Assembly: GCA_039105265.1 (NCBI GenBank)
Contig: JAPFFF010000074.1
Span: forward strand, 248,001-312,000
DNA from: Tritrichomonas musculus
Lineage: Eukaryota; Parabasalia; Tritrichomonadida; Tritrichomonadidae
Direction of reading: 5' to 3'
DNA: 64,000 bases
Part shown: positions 10,163-18,229 of the stretch, piece by piece
Layout of the letters: every line of letters begins with the position of its first letter
Numbering within the stretch: position 1 is the stretch's first letter
Program-made: the position numbers and the translations under genes
Notes under the pieces: model-generated
Database searches by the model: none
What the model was told of the DNA's origin: nothing
The model's input: only the letters and a program-made list of their open reading frames with translations

Positions 10163-10894
10163 ATGTTGTATAGTGTTCAGAGTCAACCAGTTAATTACAA
10201 TACGGTAAGACTTAATATTGATATCCCATGGAAATGTCCATACGTGAAGTACTATGTTTCATCTATTAATACCAAAGCCAACATATTAATGACAACTGCG
10301 GAAGATTATTTAATATTTACTACATCAAAGAGTGAGGTACGAATTGATTTCGAGGAGATGTATACCTATTCATTTGGATATCTAGTCAAATTTCTAAATT
10401 CTCGTCAGACTACTATCACCTTCAAGAATATCAATAACAGAACCATATCATTAACACCTACTGAAAATATTACATTCAAGGAAGGAAGTCATAGAGCAAA
10501 ATTGATTACTGGTTTGTTCAACTGCAAGGAATTTGATGTAAAAGCTAATGAAGAAAAAAATGTACCTGATCTACCTATACTTGATTTTGCCAATAAGTTG
10601 TATTTAGTTTCATTACAGGGGGTAGCAACTCATTCATCAATTGGAGACCAAGAATATACCCCAAGCATCCTTGCAAACATTGACACAATGATAATGGATC
10701 AAGAGGCAATGATAGTTAACTATGACATGACTAAGCCAATAAAAATAAAAGTTAATACGGATTCATTAAAATATTTGGAAATGAGATTAGTTGATTTCAT
10801 GTTTCAACCAGTAATATTAAAATCTCCTCTCTTCATTACTTTAAAAATAAAACCAAGCCAAGAGGCTGATATATATGACATCCTTACTAAATGA
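10163..10894 (+). CDS. Unrecognised 243-aa protein, possibly structural
   Basis: The family is not recognised. The sequence is rich in alternating hydrophobic/polar strands and lacks membrane segments. The C-terminal part (about 195..235) has closely spaced beta-type stretches ending in Lys-Pro, compatible with a small jelly-roll or fibre-base protein, but this is a guess. Its start codon lies only 18 bp from the divergent start of the giant fibre-like gene, so they probably share a promoter and expression timing. Its 3-prime end overlaps the convergent GIY-YIG-type gene by 8 bp. Confidence 0.6.
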   Translation: MLYSVQSQPVNYNTVRLNIDIPWKCPYVKYYVSSINTKANILMTTAEDYLIFTTSKSEVRIDFEEMYTYSFGYLVKFLNSRQTTITFKNINNRTISLTPTENITFKEGSHRAKLITGLFNCKEFDVKANEEKNVPDLPILDFANKLYLVSLQGVATHSSIGDQEYTPSILANIDTMIMDQEAMIVNYDMTKPIKIKVNTDSLKYLEMRLVDFMFQPVILKSPLFITLKIKPSQEADIYDILTK

Positions 10895-11210
10895 TAGCTC
10901 TGGGACAATGATATTGGATATAAGTCCTAATAATATATATCATTTCATTCACATTCCCAACAAAGTACTCATTTCCTATAAATGCTGTTCCATCTCTTGT
11001 TGTTGCTCTCGTATAATTTTCTTCAAATATTGTTATTAATTCTTTTTCCACTTTTACTGAATCACTTACTGCTTCAATTATATATACTTCGCTGTCTTTT
11101 GGATATTGTCCCATTCTTGTTGCAATCTTATTTGTTCTACCAATTTTGTATACAGGTTGATTAGAATAAGAAAATTCCCTTTCACGAATCAAATATATGT
11201 ATTCTACCAT
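10887..11210 (-). CDS. Small GIY-YIG/T5orf172-like protein (107 aa)
   Basis: The N-terminus reads YIYLIRERE then VYKIGRT with Arg and QYPKDSEV after it. This is the pattern of the T5orf172/MUG113 branch of the GIY-YIG nuclease superfamily, common in phages and large DNA viruses. A Glu-rich helix (residues about 50..65) and GNEYF near 80 fit the same fold. At 107 aa it is a stand-alone domain. It lies between the 243-aa gene (overlap 8 bp) and the pPolB gene (55-bp divergent gap). A nuclease role in DNA processing or homing is inferred from the family. Confidence 0.6.
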   Translation of the reverse strand: MVEYIYLIREREFSYSNQPVYKIGRTNKIATRMGQYPKDSEVYIIEAVSDSVKVEKELITIFEENYTRATTRDGTAFIGNEYFVGNVNEMIYIIRTYIQYHCPRAII

Positions 11211-11265
11211 TTTAGGGTTAATAAATATTTAGCGTGATATTTTTTTATTTCTTATTTACACTTAA

Positions 11266-14200
11266 ATGACATACCTCTTTGATATATCAGTTGACCTCTA
11301 TTCGACTGCAAGAACGGAAGCAAGAAAAGAGTATAAGCAAAGGGTGAAAGACGTAAGAGACAAACGAAAGTTCAAGAAATATTTGAAAGAATTCATGACC
11401 AAGGCTAAGAAAGAAATATCATTTGACATAGATATAGGTGATGATGAAGATAAGAGACTTGCTTTCACTGAAACATTAAGACAATTACACAAAGAGAATA
11501 AAAAGAATATAGTAGTAAAAAGCGAATCATTAGGTGGTGAGGAATACAAATGGTTTACACTTTCCAAGGCACGAAGATTAGATTCAACAATAGGACATAT
11601 ATCAGGGACAATAGACTTGAATGATGACTGTTCAGACAATAATCCTTGGGTTGGCAATGTATTCATCCCTGCAAAATACCAGTTGCTCTTCATTAAAAAT
11701 AGAAAGAGAGGCAAGCAAACATCATTCACTATTAATAAAGAAGATAATAAAGGTAAGTTGTATGAAGAAGAAGTTGAAGTCGACGAAGATTATCGCGATA
11801 ATCCAGAAGGTGGATTCTTCCCTTATATTAATCTTTCTGATTTAGACTTATCACAGTACCAAATATTCAAGACAGTTGATAAGAAGAACTATAAAGACAA
11901 TTGTTTGGTATATGCTTGCATTCAGTCTGGAGTATTCACTGATGAGGAAATTAATTATTTACGCTTTATGGTCAAGACTAGGTTAATCCCCAATAACTTG
12001 ATATACGATATAGCCAAGCAGTTTAAATGCCATTTTGTTGTAAGAAGGATTAATGAGGGAAAAGATGTAGTAAACCAACAAGAAATAAAAATAGATACAA
12101 GAAAGAGACCATGGGCCAAAGAGTTTGACCGAATTGTTGACTTATTACTGTACAAGAACCATTACATGATATATAAACCCCTAAATGGTGTTAAACCTAT
12201 GGCAATATTTCGCAAGCTATTTAAAGAAGGAAAGTTCAGAGAAATAAAGTCCTGTGAAATGAATATCTTAGCAACGAATGAATACAACTCTCACTTAGCG
12301 GATTATACGGACCTTGAATATGATCCTGAATTGTGCTGTAAACTAATAGATTCATCAGAGACGAAAAAGGAGAGAGAGTGGAGTAGGATTTATTATTCTG
12401 ATTTTGAAACTAATACCACTGTATCACCCCATAAGCCTTATCTAAATATTACTGTGTACAGGACCAAAGAGTTAATTCATAAAATGATATTTGATGGAAC
12501 CAATATCGCTGACAGATTACTAAAGTCATTGGAGAACAATTCTCTCATTTACTTCCATAACCTTAAATATGATGCTTGTTTCTTTATAAATACTCCTGGA
12601 TGGGATGTACAAATAACAGAGAGAAGTGGAACGATTCTGCAAATAGTCATGACAAAGTATAAACCTAACAAGAGATTAACTTTCCGCAATAGCTACTCTA
12701 TCATCCCTGCTGCATTAGCTTCATTTGGTAAGATGTTTCAGTTACCAGTTCATAAAGAGGTAATGGCATATAAAATATATACTGAAAGGAACATAAATAG
12801 GAAAACTGTCTCTGCGCTTGAATTTCAACTACAGTATTACTTAGAGAACCAAGACAAGAAACCATTGACACAGATAAAACAAGACTGGAAGCAATTAATA
12901 GATAATGCAAAAGCTTGTGGTGCATATGTTGGAGGAGCTATTGATATTATGAAGTATGCTATCTATTATTGCAAACTGGATTGCATAGTATTAATGAAGG
13001 GAGTAGAGAAATTTAATAGAGATCTGGTAGAAGTATTTAAGCAGACGAAGACAAAGATGCTTGATGTCCATAACTTTATATCCATTAGCTCTATTGGCTA
13101 CTATTATGCATATAAATTTGGTTGCTTTGATGGGTGTTATCAACTTAGTGGTAAACCACAAAACTTCATTCAGAGATGCGTTAGTGGAGGTAGAACAATG
13201 ACAGCTAATAATGAAAAGCAATATATAGAGGAAAGGATACAAGATTTTGATGCAGTCAGTTTATATCCTAGTGCAATGAGTATTATGTCTGGTGTACCTA
13301 AAGGAGTGCCTGAAGTAATTCGCCTGGAGGCCTCAGGTACTAATCGTGCGGGCCCATCGGATATGTTTACAAAGGAATTATTAGATTTTGATCAGTTCTT
13401 CATTGAAATCAATATCAAGAAGATCAAGTGCAAGGCTGACAAACCATATAAATTTGGTCAAATATTTAGTAGGAATGATCAAGGGTCAAAAATATTTAAC
13501 AACAACCCCATCAACAATTATTACATAGACAAGAGAGCTTTTATGGACTTGATGGAGTTTTATGATTTCGATTATGAGTTTATTAGAGGATATTACTTTG
13601 ACAAAGGATTCAACAACAAGATTAATGTATTTATAGAGAAATTGTTCAATCTAAGAAGGAGATACCAAGATGCTAACAATCCATTGCAACAAACCATTAA
13701 ATTACTTCTTAATTCTATTTACGGAAAATCTATCCTAAAGGCAACAACAACTGAAACTAAATGTATACCAAAAGATAAAGCCATTAAATATATATGGAAG
13801 AACTATAATTACATAACAGAGGTGATAGAGAACAAGTCAATTGATAATGTATATGTTAAGAAGGTTAAACCAATAAACAGTCATTTTAATTTACCTCATT
13901 TTGGTGCTAGTGTCTTGTCATGGAGCAAACATCTTATGAATAGGGTAATGAGTACTGCTGAGCAAAATGGAATAGACATCTACTATACAGATACAGATAG
14001 TGTACACGTTAGAGAAATAGATGTACCAAGGATAGCTGAGGTGTTCAAGAAAAAATATGGGAAGGAGTTGATTGGTAAGAAGATGACACAGTTTCATTGT
14101 GACTTTGATTCGTTTAATGGTGCTGTCGGTAGTGTTCATTCCAGGAAATTAATAGCATTAGGAAAGAAAAGTTACTTAGATATCCTAGTTGATGAAAAAG

Positions 14201-14418
14201 GTAATGAAGGCTATCACATTAGATTAAAAGGAATACCAAAACAAGTTATCCTGAACAAAGCAAAACGAATGGGTATAACAATTGAGCAACTATATGAGAA
14301 ACTTTATGATGGAGAGGAAATTACATTTAACCTCCTTGATGGTGCTAACTGTTTTAGAAAATCTTCCTCTTTCCAACAAGTAAATCTTCCTGTATTTGAA
14401 CGAAGAATCAAATTCTAA
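11266..14418 (+). CDS. polB: Protein-primed family B DNA polymerase of element A (1050 aa)
   Basis: It replicates the element from its ends. 3-5 exonuclease motifs: YYSDFETN (about 375), FHNLKYDACF (about 430), YYCKLDC (about 567). Polymerase motifs: A, DFDAVSLYPSAM (about 659); B, LLLNSIYGKS (about 813); C, YYTDTDS (about 906); and GKKSY near 968. The N-terminal 370 residues include an NCLVYAC ... HYMIYKPL pattern (about 210..305) reminiscent of the OTU/papain-like region some Polinton polymerases carry; that part is tentative. It is clearly diverged from the polymerase of element B and lacks its HNH insert. The stop is followed at once by the left arm of an inverted repeat. Confidence 0.92.
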   Translation: MTYLFDISVDLYSTARTEARKEYKQRVKDVRDKRKFKKYLKEFMTKAKKEISFDIDIGDDEDKRLAFTETLRQLHKENKKNIVVKSESLGGEEYKWFTLSKARRLDSTIGHISGTIDLNDDCSDNNPWVGNVFIPAKYQLLFIKNRKRGKQTSFTINKEDNKGKLYEEEVEVDEDYRDNPEGGFFPYINLSDLDLSQYQIFKTVDKKNYKDNCLVYACIQSGVFTDEEINYLRFMVKTRLIPNNLIYDIAKQFKCHFVVRRINEGKDVVNQQEIKIDTRKRPWAKEFDRIVDLLLYKNHYMIYKPLNGVKPMAIFRKLFKEGKFREIKSCEMNILATNEYNSHLADYTDLEYDPELCCKLIDSSETKKEREWSRIYYSDFETNTTVSPHKPYLNITVYRTKELIHKMIFDGTNIADRLLKSLENNSLIYFHNLKYDACFFINTPGWDVQITERSGTILQIVMTKYKPNKRLTFRNSYSIIPAALASFGKMFQLPVHKEVMAYKIYTERNINRKTVSALEFQLQYYLENQDKKPLTQIKQDWKQLIDNAKACGAYVGGAIDIMKYAIYYCKLDCIVLMKGVEKFNRDLVEVFKQTKTKMLDVHNFISISSIGYYYAYKFGCFDGCYQLSGKPQNFIQRCVSGGRTMTANNEKQYIEERIQDFDAVSLYPSAMSIMSGVPKGVPEVIRLEASGTNRAGPSDMFTKELLDFDQFFIEINIKKIKCKADKPYKFGQIFSRNDQGSKIFNNNPINNYYIDKRAFMDLMEFYDFDYEFIRGYYFDKGFNNKINVFIEKLFNLRRRYQDANNPLQQTIKLLLNSIYGKSILKATTTETKCIPKDKAIKYIWKNYNYITEVIENKSIDNVYVKKVKPINSHFNLPHFGASVLSWSKHLMNRVMSTAEQNGIDIYYTDTDSVHVREIDVPRIAEVFKKKYGKELIGKKMTQFHCDFDSFNGAVGSVHSRKLIALGKKSYLDILVDEKGNEGYHIRLKGIPKQVILNKAKRMGITIEQLYEKLYDGEEITFNLLDGANCFRKSSSFQQVNLPVFERRIKF

Positions 14419-14481
14419 AAATCTTCATCTTATTTTTGGTTTGGGTGAAGAGGTGAATTGTCACCTATTTTTTGTCACCTT
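14417..14481 (+). repeat. Left arm of 65-bp inverted repeat around the 347-aa gene (element A)
   Basis: This arm matches the reverse complement of 15662..15726 at 61 of 65 positions. Its inner half holds GGTGA and TCACC boxes in both directions (around 14445..14480), which look like paired protein-binding sites. Its outer half contains CATCTTATTTTTG, a word also found after stop codons elsewhere in the window. It starts inside the stop codon of pPolB. Confidence 0.85.
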
Positions 14482-14524
14482 TATTTTTTTAGTTAATTTT
14501 TTATCTTCCATTTACATAAACCTA

Positions 14525-15568
14525 ATGATAGCGCAAACAAATACACAAGATTGCCTCGTTCGACACTCGGAGAACGCGAGAGACTTCAATGTTAATGAAT
14601 ATCTTGTTGACCTAATACCTAAACCAATATCTGATGTAAATGGGAAAGTTGATAAGTATTATGATATTCATGGAAACCCTATTAAGCCTCTTGTGGAAGT
14701 TAGTTGTGAGAAGGAATTAAACACAAAGAGAATGATTATGAGGGATTTGCTAACCAATAACTATAATCTTGATGCCTATGATGTTAAGTTTGAGCACAAC
14801 AATAAATATATCAAAGACGTTTTTACTATGATTTCAAGTCTTCCAAAGATAATGCCAATATCACAGACAAAACCATTTGAACCAATATTTAATGAAATAG
14901 AAGTATTAAAGACAGATAGTGCAGAACTTAAGAAGTTTCTACGTAAAATGAATGTACAGTTTGTTGGTTATTATTGTGACCACAATGCTATGAATGAGAA
15001 GTGTGATAAAGTAGTGATGAGTACAAGTGAACTTTTGGAGAGTGAAGACTTTGAGAAATATAAAGAGTTTATTGAAAGATACGCTAACTGTATATATGAT
15101 GTATTCTGTTATTACTGGTATGATATGGAAAACAATAATAATCATGAGAGCTTAAGAAGTAAGGTTAATGAATTTCATATTGATTACCGTACCTTATTGA
15201 AGCTTAGATGCTGTATTACGAGGATTAATACTAAAATATTTAATATCAATTCAAGTTCCAATAAACGTTGCAGCAAGTGTGAGGCCAAACAGAGATTATA
15301 TGAATATACTTTGCGTGAAGTTCAACGTATGAGAGCTGAACAGGAAGAAATCGATAGGCAGTTTGATGAGTTTGATTACGATTTAGCCAAGTTTATGCAG
15401 AACAATTTTCCAAGCATTGATAGATTATTGTTAAAGGATGTTCAGCAGAGATATGCCAAAGAGTTTGGACAAAAATTAACATTTGCACAATTAACAGAAA
15501 AGATTGAACAGACAGGCAAATGGAAGATAACAAACGTTCATAGGACACAATATGTGAATAGAGTGTGA
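14525..15568 (+). CDS. Inverted-repeat-flanked DNA-binding-like protein (347 aa)
   Basis: I chose the ATG at 14525 over an upstream one at 14396 because the homologue in element B (41460..42464) begins at this point and the longer form would overlap pPolB. The two proteins align along their length, for example SCEKELNTKR, NNKYIKDVFTMISSLPK and EFGQKLTFAQLTEKIEQTG. A CSKCEAK motif near 245 may bind zinc, followed by a long helix. The last 70 residues resemble a winged-helix module. No transposase motif is seen. The gene is bounded by inverted repeats of GGTGA/TCACC boxes. A regulator, an origin-binding protein or the product of a mobile cassette are all possible. Element C has no homologue. 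Confidence 0.75.
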   Translation: MIAQTNTQDCLVRHSENARDFNVNEYLVDLIPKPISDVNGKVDKYYDIHGNPIKPLVEVSCEKELNTKRMIMRDLLTNNYNLDAYDVKFEHNNKYIKDVFTMISSLPKIMPISQTKPFEPIFNEIEVLKTDSAELKKFLRKMNVQFVGYYCDHNAMNEKCDKVVMSTSELLESEDFEKYKEFIERYANCIYDVFCYYWYDMENNNNHESLRSKVNEFHIDYRTLLKLRCCITRINTKIFNINSSSNKRCSKCEAKQRLYEYTLREVQRMRAEQEEIDRQFDEFDYDLAKFMQNNFPSIDRLLLKDVQQRYAKEFGQKLTFAQLTEKIEQTGKWKITNVHRTQYVNRV

Positions 15569-15605
15569 AGGTGACAAAAATGTGGTGACAATTCACCTCT
15601 TCACC
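15567..15605. promoter_or_regulatory. GGTGA/TCACC box cluster at the gene end
   Basis: A 39-bp copy of the inner half of the inverted repeat, in direct orientation to 15661..15699 and 94 bp from it. It contains GGTGACAATTCACC, a dyad with 5-bp arms. It begins within the stop codon of the 347-aa gene. An operator or replication-protein site is inferred. Confidence 0.6.
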
Positions 15606-15661
15606 TAATGATCAAAAATACTAAAAAATCATCTTATATTTTTGTTTATCAGATGACTCTG

Positions 15662-15726
15662 AAGGTGACAAAAATGTGGTGACAATTCACCTGTTCACCC
15701 AAACCAAAAATAAGATGAAGATTTTT
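15662..15726 (-). repeat. Right arm of 65-bp inverted repeat around the 347-aa gene (element A)
   Basis: Partner of 14417..14481. It ends just before the stop codon of the minus-strand bZIP-like gene, so the cassette fills the whole gap between two converging genes. No flanking target duplication is obvious. Confidence 0.85.
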
Positions 15727-15731
15727 TGTTT

Positions 15732-16013
15732 TCATGCTTCTTTCTTCTCAGCAGTAACCATTTGAGCTTCGCGAGTGCTCGCAGCGAATTGAGCAATTTT
15801 CTTCAATTCCTCTAACTCTTGCTTCTTTCTTTGTCTATATTCTTTTTGTTGTTGTCGTCTGGCTTCAAGTCTTTCTTCAGGGGTATTATATTTACTCTTC
15901 CTGCCTCTTTTCGGAGTATCCATTGACGTCAGATTCTCACTTGACTTCGATTTGGACAATTTCTTTATTACTTCTGTTTTCTTGAATTGGTTTAGGTCTA
16001 TTTTACTCGTCAT
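15732..16013 (-). CDS. Small bZIP-like basic protein (93 aa)
   Basis: The core, KRGRKSKYNTPEERLEARRQ followed by QKEYRQRKKQELEELKK, looks like a bZIP basic region running into a short leucine-zipper-like helix, preceded by an AT-hook-like RGRK. The N-terminus (LNQFKKTEVIKKLSKS) is conserved in the element C homologue at 60745..60975. A DNA-binding regulator or DNA-condensing protein is inferred. TCAAAATG at the start fits a very short trichomonad-type leader. It is the last gene of the minus-strand block of A. Confidence 0.65.
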   Translation of the reverse strand: MTSKIDLNQFKKTEVIKKLSKSKSSENLTSMDTPKRGRKSKYNTPEERLEARRQQQKEYRQRKKQELEELKKIAQFAASTREAQMVTAEKKEA

Positions 16014-16042
16014 TTTGATAAAAATAAAAAAACAAATAATAA

Positions 16043-16570
16043 TTACATATTAACTGCATGCTTAAGACAAAGATGATATTTGTTAACTAGTTCATTATAT
16101 TCTTTGTTATATACTTGTTTGAAATCAGTACATACTTCACCATTATCATTTACTATCTTAATGGAATCTATCTTACGTATTGGATTAGCTTTCCCTGCAC
16201 AACAACCTACATCCTCATCAAGACTTATTTCTACCACCTCCGCCTTAATAATTGTTTTAATTATATTAGATAAGGCAGTAACAGGGACAATTATACAGTT
16301 CTTTGATATTAAGTTGGATAATAATGCTTTGTCCTGGTCTAACAAGATTTTTGCATACGTTTCAAGTATCACGTACTTAACATCCTTTGTTTCTTCTTCT
16401 TGATTCTCTTCTAATTCAACATTACGAGTGATAACAATTTCTTCTTTTCCATCATCCCTTTTGTTTATAATAATATTATTATTTATATTGCTTGTTGACT
16501 GTGCTGCTGCTTGAGGTTCTAATGAAACGTTCGCCTGCACACCATTCGCTTGAGTTCTCTTCTTTATCAT
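16043..16570 (-). CDS. Conserved small Cys-motif protein (175 aa)
   Basis: The function is unknown. It is a homologue of 57688..58209 (element C) and, more distantly, of 43726..44283 (element B). Shared features are a stretch like NINNNIIINKR, a helix around ETYAKILLDQDKALLSNLI, and a DEDVGCCAGKANPIRKI motif with Cys residues that could bind a metal. The presence of one copy per element, whichever replication module is used, suggests a role in assembly or regulation rather than replication; that is inference. A TCAACTTTT initiator-like word lies about 20 bp upstream. Confidence 0.65.
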   Translation of the reverse strand: MIKKRTQANGVQANVSLEPQAAAQSTSNINNNIIINKRDDGKEEIVITRNVELEENQEEETKDVKYVILETYAKILLDQDKALLSNLISKNCIIVPVTALSNIIKTIIKAEVVEISLDEDVGCCAGKANPIRKIDSIKIVNDNGEVCTDFKQVYNKEYNELVNKYHLCLKHAVNM

Positions 16571-16598
16571 TTCCTTTCGAAAAAAAGTTGATAATCAA

Positions 16599-17027
16599 TC
16601 AGTAATGAATATTAGCTTGCTTAACATTAATTGGTTTAAAGTATCCAATCCTTCCTTTATTTCTTTCATCCGCTCTACCTTGTATTTCTCCTAATTTCTC
16701 TGGTTTCTTTAAGTATGGAGGAAGAATAGGAGCTTTGGGTGCTTTATCTTTCTTCAAATAATACCCTCCATCTGTAATACTAACAGGTGGTTCGTGTAAT
16801 GGTTTTGTTTTATGTTGATTACTCTTTGGTGGTTTGACTGGTTTGTTTTCCATATACTTTGTTGGTGGTCTATTAATTTTTGGGTTAAACGTAACTGCGT
16901 AAGTATTGTCATTAGAAAATATGCCAAAGTGATTAAACTCTATTGTCTTCTCAGTCTTAGTTCCTTCATTAAACATTGTCCCCTCTGCTCCAACTGTAGT
17001 AGAATTGGGTTTTCCGTACTTATTCAT
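16599..17027 (-). CDS. Conserved proline-rich protein (142 aa)
   Basis: Unrecognised. It aligns along its length with 56685..57116 of element C: GIFSNDNTYAVTFNPK near 35..55, KPLHEPPVSITDG near 75..90 and LPPYLKKPE near 105. It is rich in Pro, Lys and Asn, with no membrane segment. It keeps the same place in A and C, between the MCP side and the Cys-motif protein, so a structural or scaffold role is plausible. A possible weak relative in B (43224..43457) is not convincing. Confidence 0.6.
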   Translation of the reverse strand: MNKYGKPNSTTVGAEGTMFNEGTKTEKTIEFNHFGIFSNDNTYAVTFNPKINRPPTKYMENKPVKPPKSNQHKTKPLHEPPVSITDGGYYLKKDKAPKAPILPPYLKKPEKLGEIQGRADERNKGRIGYFKPINVKQANIHY

Positions 17028-17065
17028 TTCTTTTTCAAAAAAAATTGGTCGGTCGAGATTCCGAC

Positions 17066-17515
17066 TTACAGAACTAGCTCTTGATGTTCACCTATAAATA
17101 GTTCAGGTGTATTTAATTCATATTTCTTACGTAATTCCTCTATCATTGTTTTAGTCTTTTTAGATGCTAATTCTATCGAATAATTGTAATAACTGTATTC
17201 CTCATAATTTTGTTCCTTATTTGAACCATTAACAAAGAATTCTTGCATTTTATAATTAATTTTCCTTCTTGAGTTAGTATTTAATACTATGTGTTCTATA
17301 TCATATTCCTTAATTTTGTCCGGATATATCCTCCATACGTTCTTGTCCGCCTTAATTGATATGTAGATGACTTTTGCTAAATATTTATTTTTTGAAAGTT
17401 GAATTGGATATCGATCACATAATATGGCAAAATTACTTTCTTTAAAATCTTCAGGGTTATCAGCGAGGGAAATAACATTATTGATGTAATCATATACCTT
17501 GAATTGTTGCTCCAT
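17066..17515 (-). CDS. Conserved 149-aa protein shared by elements A and B
   Basis: Unrecognised. Its homologue at 45231..45680 in element B is exactly the same length, with YDYIN at the start, an IYPDKI motif in the middle, QEFFVNG near 90..97 and PELFIGEHQ near the end. No such gene was seen in C. It is charged and mixed alpha/beta, with no signal or membrane segment. In A it lies 37 bp after the HNH gene stop on the same strand. Confidence 0.6.
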   Translation of the reverse strand: MEQQFKVYDYINNVISLADNPEDFKESNFAILCDRYPIQLSKNKYLAKVIYISIKADKNVWRIYPDKIKEYDIEHIVLNTNSRRKINYKMQEFFVNGSNKEQNYEEYSYYNYSIELASKKTKTMIEELRKKYELNTPELFIGEHQELVL

Positions 17516-17551
17516 TTTGTAGAGAAATAAAAAAATATAAATAAAATTTTT

Positions 17552-18163
17552 TTAGTCTAATCCGTATTGTTGTTTGAAAGTATGGATGTAGAATGTTGTT
17601 TTAGTATTATTTATGTCTCTTGTCACAATGAATTTACGTCCTCCTTTAGCTGTATTAATATACATAATTCTATAAACTTCATCAGTTATCCTTTGGTAAA
17701 AGATATCTTCTTCAGTTTCTTCATTATAATAGTAATAATATTCTTTTTCAGCAAATACTCTTCTTTCCTTTTTCAAATCATAGTGAGTAATAACAATTGC
17801 TTCGTCTGGTATATTATCTATAAATTCATATGAAACACCGTTGTTTGATGACTTGTTTCTCATGTTCTCTCTTACTGAAACCCAACGTAAGTTCGATAAA
17901 TGATAATCAGATCTATCTTTATTAAGGTGATCAACTTGAGGAAGATTATTCGGATTAGGTAAGAATTGCTTTGCAATGATTTGATGTTTGTTGATCTTGT
18001 TGCTATTAATACACACACTTGCATAACCATTGCTTTTGTTTATGCATTCTTTGACAACATAATGATTATCTTTTCTTCGAATGGTGTAGGGAAAATCATT
18101 TAAGATCTCATAATCAGGATACTCATTTATTGTAACAAAATCTATAACTTGTTCTTCTGTCAT
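17552..18163 (-). CDS. NUMOD4/HNH endonuclease-like protein (203 aa)
   Basis: The N-terminal half follows the NUMOD4 plus HNH_3 pattern of homing-type endonucleases: YEILNDFPYTIRR, GYASVCI, KHQIIAKQFLPNPNN, VDHLNKDRSDYHLSNLRWV. The C-terminal half (about 110..203) holds a YYYYYNEETEEDIFY stretch and is conserved in the element B homologue (42589..43191); element C has only the N-terminal type (48836..49147). Cutting of rival or recipient DNA is the usual family role. It sits between the MCP gene and the 149-aa gene, in a place where C has no gene, which fits its mobility. Confidence 0.75.
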   Translation of the reverse strand: MTEEQVIDFVTINEYPDYEILNDFPYTIRRKDNHYVVKECINKSNGYASVCINSNKINKHQIIAKQFLPNPNNLPQVDHLNKDRSDYHLSNLRWVSVRENMRNKSSNNGVSYEFIDNIPDEAIVITHYDLKKERRVFAEKEYYYYYNEETEEDIFYQRITDEVYRIMYINTAKGGRKFIVTRDINNTKTTFYIHTFKQQYGLD

Positions 18164-18229
18164 TTTGTATTTATGTATAGTGATAATAAAAATAAAATTA
18201 AATTAGAAAGACGCAATTATTTTTGTTAC

